Assembly: GCF_014897585.1 (NCBI RefSeq)
Contig: NZ_JABUXW010000016.1
Coordinates: 50,035-114,034, forward strand
Reading direction: 5' to 3'
Length of the DNA stretch: 64,000 nucleotides
Source of the DNA: Brachybacterium tyrofermentans
GTDB lineage: Bacteria; Actinomycetota; Actinomycetes; Actinomycetales; Dermabacteraceae
Positions 58,463 through 64,000 of this stretch are shown piece by piece. Made by a program: the position numbers and the translations under genes. The stretch's first letter is position 1. Every line of letters starts with the position of its first letter. The notes beneath the pieces were generated by a model. That model worked only from the letters and a program-made list of their open reading frames with translations. It did not search any database and was not told the DNA's origin.

Positions 58463-59728
58463 TCAGAACGGGGACGGGCCCGGGGTGCCGGGCGCGAGCT
58501 CCTGGTCGAGGAACAGGCTCGCCGCACCGATCGCCCCGCCGTCGTCGCCGAGCCGCGAGTTCTCCAGCACGGCGCGATCCTCGATCAACCAGTCCGCCAG
58601 GGCTTCCCGCACCCGCGCCGTGCCCACGGAGCTCAGAGCGGGCCAGGTCGGTCCGCCGATGATGATCCGGCGCGGGTCATGGATGCCCGCCAGGAGACGC
58701 ACCGCGGCCCCCAGGGCGATGCCGTGATCGGCGATGACGCCTCGCGCCGCGTCCGAACCGTCCTCCGCCGCCTGCGAGAGGGCCGTGAGCGCGGCGGTCA
58801 TGTCGTCGCCGGCAGGCAGAGGGACACCGAGGGAGCGCGCGCGACCCACCAGGACATGGGCGTCGGTATAGAGGCTGAGGCAGCCGGCGCGGCCGCAGGA
58901 GCAGATCTCCCCCGCCCGCCCGATCGGCAGGTGCCCGACCTCCCCGGCCTGGGTGCTCCCGCCCCGATGCACCCTCCCGTTGGCGCTGATCGCCGAGCCG
59001 ACGCCGTGGCCGACATAGAGGTACAGGACGGTCTGCGAGGCGTCGAGGTGCCGCGACCAGATCTCGCCGGTGAGGGCGGCGTTGGTGTCCTTGTCGAGCA
59101 TCGCCGGGAGTCCCGTCGCCGCGCTCAGCGCGTCGACCACCGGGACATCGCGCCAGCCGGGCATCCACGGCGGATCGCGCAGGATGCCGGCCTCGGCGTC
59201 GAGACCGGCCGGGGCCGCGATGCCGATCCCGAGCAGCCGGCGGCCGGCGGGCAGGGCCTCCTGGGCCTCGGACCGCTCGTGCCGCTCGGCGGGGTCCTCG
59301 ACGGGCTCCGACGGCCGTGCCCCGAGGGATCGGGTCAGGGCCCCGATCGCGTCGGCGATGCGGGCGATGTCGGCCTGAGGATCCTCCGTCGGCGGCTCGA
59401 GGGTCGCCCTGGCCACGGGACGGGCTGCGAGATCACAGACCACGACGGTGATGTGGGCAGGATCCAGGTGCACACCGATCGCGAGACGTGCATCGGCGAC
59501 CACCCGCAGCAGCGTGTGCGGCTTGCCGGGACCGGAGATCCGCCTCCCGGCCTGCTCGATCAGCCCGTCCCCCAGCAGACGGCGCGTGATCAGCGAGACC
59601 GCCTGCCGGGAGAGATGACTGCGCCGGACCACGTCGGACTGCCCGATGCCCTCCGGGGCGCTGCGGATCGTCTGGAGCACCAGCTTCTCGTTGAACTCGC
59701 CGATGTCCGTCATCGATGATCCGCGCAT
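58463..59728 (-). CDS. ROK-family transcriptional regulator
   Basis: A 421-residue NagC/XylR-like regulator. N-terminal winged helix (FNEKLVLQTIRSAPEGIGQSDVVRRSHLSRQAVSLITRRLLGDGLI), then the ROK domain with the ATP-site-like LDKDTNAALTGE and zinc motif CSCGRAGCL. A charged insertion (EDPAERHERSEAQEALP) interrupts the early ROK domain. ATG at 59728 chosen for a GAGGAGG nine bases upstream. Divergent from the sugar importer, which it should control in response to a sugar. Confidence 0.9.
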   Translation of the reverse strand: MRGSSMTDIGEFNEKLVLQTIRSAPEGIGQSDVVRRSHLSRQAVSLITRRLLGDGLIEQAGRRISGPGKPHTLLRVVADARLAIGVHLDPAHITVVVCDLAARPVARATLEPPTEDPQADIARIADAIGALTRSLGARPSEPVEDPAERHERSEAQEALPAGRRLLGIGIAAPAGLDAEAGILRDPPWMPGWRDVPVVDALSAATGLPAMLDKDTNAALTGEIWSRHLDASQTVLYLYVGHGVGSAISANGRVHRGGSTQAGEVGHLPIGRAGEICSCGRAGCLSLYTDAHVLVGRARSLGVPLPAGDDMTAALTALSQAAEDGSDAARGVIADHGIALGAAVRLLAGIHDPRRIIIGGPTWPALSSVGTARVREALADWLIEDRAVLENSRLGDDGGAIGAASLFLDQELAPGTPGPSPF

Positions 59729-59772
59729 CCCACCCCTCCTCACCTCGTCGGTCGCCTGCCCGATGACGATAT

Positions 59773-59782
59773 CGCTTAAGCG
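59773..59782. promoter_or_regulatory. Perfect palindrome, candidate operator
   Basis: CGCTTAAGCG between the divergent ROK regulator and ABC importer genes, in an AT-richer stretch. Its form resembles LacI-type or ROK operator half-sites. Confidence 0.5.
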
Positions 59783-59803
59783 GTTATTGCATTAGTCCAT
59801 CGG

Positions 59804-59823
59804 TGTGAGTAACCTACCTCACA
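59804..59823. promoter_or_regulatory. Inverted repeat TGTGAG-N8-CTCACA
   Basis: Six-base perfect arms 22 bases downstream of the CGCTTAAGCG palindrome and 110 bases before the first permease gene. Second candidate regulator site. Confidence 0.4.
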
Positions 59824-59933
59824 GGAACAGCGTGGTCCGTGCGCCGAGGTCGGCACACCCACGAAGGCACCGATGCCTGGCGTTCCGTTCCACCGCTCCG
59901 ATGGCGGCGCGGTGAGTACCCGAAGGGAGAGCG

Positions 59934-60956
59934 ATGAGCGCGAGCGAAGCCATTGCCACGGACACACCGCGGGCCGGATCATCCGGCACCGGCCCCGTCG
60001 CAGACCGCACTGCGCGAAGCGGGCCCAGCGCCCGGAACGGCACCGGCGGAAAACCCGCCAAGAGGAAGCTCACCGGGCGCGAGAAGCGCAATCTCCGGGT
60101 GGGACTGCTCTTCATCTCCCCGTGGATCATCGGGGTCGCCGTCTTCGTGATCTACCCGTTGATCTACTCCTTCGTGATCAGCCTGACCCAGTACTCGGGC
60201 ATGCAGTCCCCGACGTTCATCGGGTTCAAGAACTACATCGCCGCGTTCGCCGACCCGATGGTGCACACCTCGGTCGGCAACACCGTGTACTACATGCTGC
60301 TGGCGGTGCCGATCGGCCTGATCATCGCGCTCCTGCTGGCCCTGGCGATGAACCGCAACGTGCGGGAGGTGGCGATCTACCGCACGCTGCTGTACCTGCC
60401 CTCGCTGATCCCGATGTTCGCGATGTCCTTCATCTTCATCGTGTTCGTGAACCCCCAGTTCGGCATCGTCAACCAGTTCCTGGGGCTGTTCGGCATGCCG
60501 GACACGAACCTGCTGGGCGAGCCGCGCTACGCGAAGATCGTGATGATCGTGATGGCCCAGCTGGGTGCGGGCAACGCCGCCCTCATCTACCTCGCAGGCC
60601 TGCGCAACATCCCCGAGACGCTCTACGAGGCCGCCCGCATCGACGGGGCGAGCCGCATGCGCCAGTTCTTCTCGATCACCGTCCCGCTGCTGACCCCGAC
60701 GATCCTGTTCAACCTGATCACGGGCGTCTCCGGCGCGATGATGGTGTTCACCGAGGCGTTCATCATGACCAACGGCGGTCCGGACAACTCGACGTTGTTC
60801 TACATGCTGTACCTGTACCGCAACGCCTTCTCGTACGGGCAGCTGGGCTTCGCCTCCGCGCTGGCCGTGCTGCTGTTCCTGTTCGGCATGCTGCTGGCCG
60901 GACTCATCTACTGGCTCTCGCGCCGGTTCGTGAACTACGACGTGTCGGCCGGCTGA
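59934..60956 (+). CDS. Sugar ABC transporter permease, MalF/UgpA type
   Basis: A 340-residue permease: Ala/Gly-rich polar N-terminus of about 55 residues, then six helices starting VGLLFISPWIIGVAVFVIYPLIYSF; EAA loop ETLYEAARIDGASRMRQFFSITVPLLTP. ATG preceded by AAGGGAG. First gene of the operon divergent from the ROK regulator. Confidence 0.92.
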   Translation: MSASEAIATDTPRAGSSGTGPVADRTARSGPSARNGTGGKPAKRKLTGREKRNLRVGLLFISPWIIGVAVFVIYPLIYSFVISLTQYSGMQSPTFIGFKNYIAAFADPMVHTSVGNTVYYMLLAVPIGLIIALLLALAMNRNVREVAIYRTLLYLPSLIPMFAMSFIFIVFVNPQFGIVNQFLGLFGMPDTNLLGEPRYAKIVMIVMAQLGAGNAALIYLAGLRNIPETLYEAARIDGASRMRQFFSITVPLLTPTILFNLITGVSGAMMVFTEAFIMTNGGPDNSTLFYMLYLYRNAFSYGQLGFASALAVLLFLFGMLLAGLIYWLSRRFVNYDVSAG

Positions 60957-60972
60957 GGAGCACAACACAGAC

Positions 60973-61899
60973 ATGGCTATCAATACTCTCGAGACCGGGA
61001 CGCAGAATCTCGGTCAGTCCCCCACCACGATCAAGTCGCGGTCGAACTACGGCCGCAACCCCGACGGCTCCCGTCAGGGGCCCGTGGGCAAATGGGTGTC
61101 GCGCCTCGTGATGCTCGTCGTGCTCATCCTGTTCTCCCTCCCGCTGTACTGGATGCTCATCTCCGCCCTGAAGTCGCCGGAGGAGCTCGCCCAGTTCCCG
61201 CCCACGCTGTTCCCGAACGAGCTGAGGTGGCAGAACTTCGTCGACGCCGTCACGGTGATGCCGTTCTGGACGTTCTTCCGCAACACGGCGATCATCACCA
61301 TCAGCGTGGTCGTCTTCAGCGTGGTCTCGAACTTCATCGTCGCCTTCGGCTTCGCCTGCATCGAGTGGCCGGGCCGCAACAAGGTGTTCTTCGTCGTGCT
61401 GGCCACCCTGTTCCTGCCGTTCCCCGTCACTCTGATCCCCATGTTCGACATGTGGGCGGGCCTCGGATTCGTCAACACGTGGGTTCCCCTGATCGCCCCG
61501 GCACTCTTCGCCGGCGGGTTCTTCACCTTCCTCCTGCGCCAGTTCATGCTGCAGACCCCGAAGGACATGATGGATGCGGCGCGCGTGGACGGGGCCAGCG
61601 AATGGGCCATCGCCTGGCGGATCGTGTTCCCCACCGCGCGCCCGGCGGTCACGGTCATCGCGATCTTCGCGGCCGTCGGCACCTGGAACGACTTCATGGG
61701 CCCCCTGATCTACCTGCAGGACGAGAGCAAGCAGACGCTCTCCATCGGTATGCAGGTGTTCCGCTCCGTGAACTCCCAGGACATCCAGTTCAACCTGCTC
61801 ATGGCGGCATCGTTCCTGGTGCTGCTGCCGCTGGTGATCCTGTTCTTCATGTTCCAGCGCTACTTCATCAGTGGCATCACCCTCGGAGGCTTCAAGTGA
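60973..61899 (+). CDS. Sugar ABC transporter permease, MalG/UgpE type
   Basis: A 308-residue partner permease; six helices from LVMLVVLILFSLPLYWMLISALKS, EAA loop DMMDAARVDGASEWAIAWRIVFPTARP and the typical ISGITLGGFK ending. The stop overlaps the binding-protein GTG start by four bases. No ATPase in the operon, so MsiK is expected to energise it. Confidence 0.92.
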   Translation: MAINTLETGTQNLGQSPTTIKSRSNYGRNPDGSRQGPVGKWVSRLVMLVVLILFSLPLYWMLISALKSPEELAQFPPTLFPNELRWQNFVDAVTVMPFWTFFRNTAIITISVVVFSVVSNFIVAFGFACIEWPGRNKVFFVVLATLFLPFPVTLIPMFDMWAGLGFVNTWVPLIAPALFAGGFFTFLLRQFMLQTPKDMMDAARVDGASEWAIAWRIVFPTARPAVTVIAIFAAVGTWNDFMGPLIYLQDESKQTLSIGMQVFRSVNSQDIQFNLLMAASFLVLLPLVILFFMFQRYFISGITLGGFK

Positions 61900-63320
61900 T
61901 CGATCGTCGAACCCTGCTGCGTGCCCTCGGCGCCGGCGCCAGCGTCACCGTCGCCGGCGGCTCGATCGTCGGGTGCACGAACCGCCCCGTCGGCGACGAG
62001 CGTGACCCCAACGTCATCAAGCTCTGGGGCCAGGGCGGCACGAACGCCGAGTACGAGGCCCTCATCATCGAGGCCTTCACCGAGAAGAACCCGGACGTCA
62101 CGATCCAGGTCTCCCAGGTCCCCTCCAACGGCCAGGGCGATGCCTCCAGCGCGATCACCGCCGTGCGCGGTCGCACCGGCCCGGACGTCTACTTCGTGGA
62201 CCGCTTCAACGGGGCGCAGTTCGCCTCGCTCGGACTCCTCGAGCCCATCGACGGGCTGATCGAGGAGCACGAGGACATGGGCGTCGAGGAGTTCATGGCG
62301 CAGTGGATCAAGTTCTCCACCGACGAGCTGTTCTACGACGGCCAGTACTACGGGCTCCCCGTCGACACCGACACGCGCGGTCTGTTCGTGAACAAGGGAC
62401 TCGCGAAGGAGGCCGGGATCGATCCGGCGCTCCTGGACCCCGCCAACGGACCGATGTCCTACGACCAGATCTGGGAGATCAACGACCAGTTCAACGTCCA
62501 GGACGATCGCGGCACCTACGAGAGGGTCACCTGGATCCCCTGGGACGATCAGGCCTCGCTGCTCATGTGGGCGATGGCCAACGACGTGCCGATGTTCTCC
62601 AACGAGACCTGCCATGTGCTGCTCGACTCCCCGGAGATGCTCGACGTCGCGACGATGTACGCCGGGTGGATCGACAAGCTCGACTTCCCCCGTCTGGACG
62701 CGTTCAAGGCGACCTACCAGCCGCCGAACGCCCCTCCCACCCAGACCTCGTTCTTCTCGGATCGTCAGTTGTTCCAGATCACCGGTTCCTGGGCGGTCAA
62801 GGGCCAGCAGCAGTACAAGCCGGACATGGACTACGGGGTCACCTATCTCCCCGTCCCGAATGAGGGCGATGACCCCTTCACCTGGGCCGGCGGCTTCGCC
62901 CTGGCGATGCCCAAGGGCGCGAGCATGTCGAAGGCCTCCTGGGAGTTCTTCAAGTTCTACGCCGGGCACGAGGGCCAGAAGATCCTCATGCCCAAGATCA
63001 CCAACATCCCCACCAACATCGAGACGCTGAACGATCCCGAGGGCTGGAGCCCGGACATCAAGTTCTTCGTGGAGCTGATGGGCGTCGCAAAGTCCCGGCC
63101 CCCTCTGCCGGTCGGGACGAAGCTCTGGGATTCCATGTTCACCATGCAGGGCAGCATCAACGCCGGATCCGACACCCCGGAGAACCTGGTCAAGGAGGCC
63201 CAGCAGTACGTGGATCCGACGATGCAGCAGTTCTGCCCGATCACCCTGCCCGAGGGCTTCGGAGAACCGGACCCGAACTTCTCGAGCAAGGATGCGGAGA
63301 AGGCCGGGGCCAACTCCTGA
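61896..63320 (+). CDS. Extracellular sugar-binding lipoprotein, CUT1 family
   Basis: A 474-residue lipoprotein. Twin-arginine-like start (IDRRTLLRALGAGA) and lipobox SIVGC with Cys27. Body is a family-1 solute-binding protein (IKLWGQGGTNAEYEALIIEAFTEKNPDV, DVYFVDRFNGAQFASLGLL). GTG start in a GTGA overlap with the permease. The following gene is a truncated near-copy. Ligand unknown. Confidence 0.92.
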   Translation: MIDRRTLLRALGAGASVTVAGGSIVGCTNRPVGDERDPNVIKLWGQGGTNAEYEALIIEAFTEKNPDVTIQVSQVPSNGQGDASSAITAVRGRTGPDVYFVDRFNGAQFASLGLLEPIDGLIEEHEDMGVEEFMAQWIKFSTDELFYDGQYYGLPVDTDTRGLFVNKGLAKEAGIDPALLDPANGPMSYDQIWEINDQFNVQDDRGTYERVTWIPWDDQASLLMWAMANDVPMFSNETCHVLLDSPEMLDVATMYAGWIDKLDFPRLDAFKATYQPPNAPPTQTSFFSDRQLFQITGSWAVKGQQQYKPDMDYGVTYLPVPNEGDDPFTWAGGFALAMPKGASMSKASWEFFKFYAGHEGQKILMPKITNIPTNIETLNDPEGWSPDIKFFVELMGVAKSRPPLPVGTKLWDSMFTMQGSINAGSDTPENLVKEAQQYVDPTMQQFCPITLPEGFGEPDPNFSSKDAEKAGANS

Positions 63321-63350
63321 TCACCTCATGCAGCTGTTCTGACCGACCCT

Positions 63351-63386
63351 GAGCGGGGCGGAGGTCCTCGGACTTCCGCCCCGCTC
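63351..63386 (+). terminator. Hairpin terminator between duplicated binding-protein genes
   Basis: 17-base arms beginning GAGCGGGGCGGA with one mismatch. Lies after the first lipoprotein gene; the copy at 63487 has its own GGAGG ribosome site. Confidence 0.75.
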
Positions 63387-63486
63387 AGGCGGCGTCCGCC
63401 ACCGATCCACCGGCGATCCGGCAGGCGCACCGAACCACCCGCACCCAGCGCCGTCCCCTCGGCGACATCACCTACGGAGGCACTTC

Positions 63487-63921
63487 TTGATCGACCGTCG
63501 AACCCTGCTGCGCGCCCTCGGCGCCGGCGCGAGCGTGACCATTGCCGGCGGCTCGATCGTCGGCTGCACGAACCGACCCGTCGGCGAGGATCGCGACCCG
63601 AACACCGTGCGGCTCTGGGGCCTCGGCGCAGCGGACGCCGAGAAGGAGGCGAAAGTCCTCGAGGCCTTCTCCGAGCAGAACCCGGACGTGAAGGTCGAGG
63701 TCTCGCAGGTGCCCTCGAACGGTGAAGGAGATGCCTCCAGCGTCATCACGGCGATCCGCGGCAAGACGGGGCCGGACCTCTACTGGATGGACCGCTTCAA
63801 CGCTCCTCAGTTCGCCTCCCTCGGGCTCCTCGAGTCCATCGACGGGCTCATCGAGGAGCTTGAGGGCGACGCTCCTATGGTGCGTCAAGTGGATAGTGGT
63901 GGGTTCTCAAGTCGGCGGTAG
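63487..63921 (+). pseudogene. Duplicated sugar-binding lipoprotein gene interrupted by an IS element
   Basis: TTG start with GGAGG upstream. The first 126 or so codons closely match the intact neighbour at 61896 (same signal peptide and lipobox, and QVPSNGEGDASSVITAIRGKTGPDLYWMDRFN). Similarity stops near base 63865, after IDGLIEELEG; the last residues to the stop at 63921 come from inserted DNA. Truncated to about a quarter of the protein, so non-functional here. Confidence 0.85.
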
Positions 63922-64000
63922 AGGTCTCGGGCGATGTATCGCTTGAGGCAGCGTTTGATCTCTCGCGGGGTCTTGCCTTCGCTGGTGCGTCGGGCGGTGT
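63885..64000 (-). mobile_element. IS110-family element, C-terminal end of transposase (runs off window)
   Basis: Minus-strand frame open from the window edge to a stop at 63885 encodes RTSEGKTPREIKRCLKRYIARDLYRRLENPPLST. The EIKRCLKRYIAR block is characteristic of the C-terminal part of IS110-type transposases. The element boundary lies within about 20 bases of the stop, in the broken lipoprotein gene. Family call rests on remembered motif, so moderate. Confidence 0.65.

Noticed and set aside
59804..59823. CRP-type site TGTGA...TCACA
   Set aside because: The spacer between TGTGA and TCACA is 10 rather than 6 bases, so it does not fit the CRP/GlxR consensus; kept only as an unassigned inverted repeat.

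Overview
The window is high-GC actinobacterial chromosome. Evidence: frequent GTG/TTG starts, genes packed with 4-base ATGA/GTGA overlaps, an Lsr2 nucleoid protein, an actinobacterial ftsH-folE-folP-folBK order, and a single MsiK-type ATPase serving ATPase-less sugar importers. Gene content resembles Brachybacterium/Dermabacteraceae; the genus is an inference from memory, not a search result.

Layout. (1) 1-13470: an L-fucose (fucoside) utilisation island. A GntR/FadR-type regulator (cut by the window edge) precedes a leftward operon of fuconate dehydratase, GH29 alpha-L-fucosidase, aldo/keto-reductase fucose dehydrogenase and amidohydrolase-type fuconolactonase. Divergently runs a lipoprotein-permease-permease-lipoprotein ABC importer with two paralogous binding proteins, followed by a second GH29 enzyme and a DUF624 membrane protein. 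Together they liberate fucose, import it and oxidise it to 2-keto-3-deoxy-fuconate; the last catabolic steps are not in the window. (2) 13619-19381: malate:quinone oxidoreductase, lutABC lactate oxidation and a mutarotase. (3) 19533-34503: a long leftward housekeeping run: lsr2, a 55-residue membrane protein, lysS, panC, a DUF2520 oxidoreductase, two bPH2 membrane proteins, DUF3180, folB-folK fusion, folP, folE, ftsH, hpt, tilS and dacB. (4) 34570-44790: ppa, EcsC-like, def, msiK, DUF4032, YczE-like, rlmB, cysS, a holin-like membrane protein and a LacI regulator. (5) 44985-48012: a coupled NarL-type histidine kinase, response regulator and DUF4097 protein. (6) 48133-58448: acs, an RHH-VOC pair, an old-yellow enzyme, a short ANL-like protein, sdaA, a DEAD-box helicase, panD and an AEC transporter preceded by a possible proline-rich leader peptide. 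(7) 58463-64000: a ROK regulator divergent from a second sugar ABC importer whose binding-protein gene is tandemly duplicated. The second copy is broken by an IS110-type element running off the window.

Neither importer has its own ATPase; the MsiK-type ATPase at 37085-38170 is the natural energiser. Several genes have a -10-like hexamer 6-7 bases before the start codon and no Shine-Dalgarno, suggesting leaderless transcripts. Terminators are long perfect stems without U-tracts, often shared by convergent genes. I see no rRNA, tRNA, CRISPR array or prophage. No gene-free gap exceeds 300 bases; the largest are 5242-5524 and 36789-37084.
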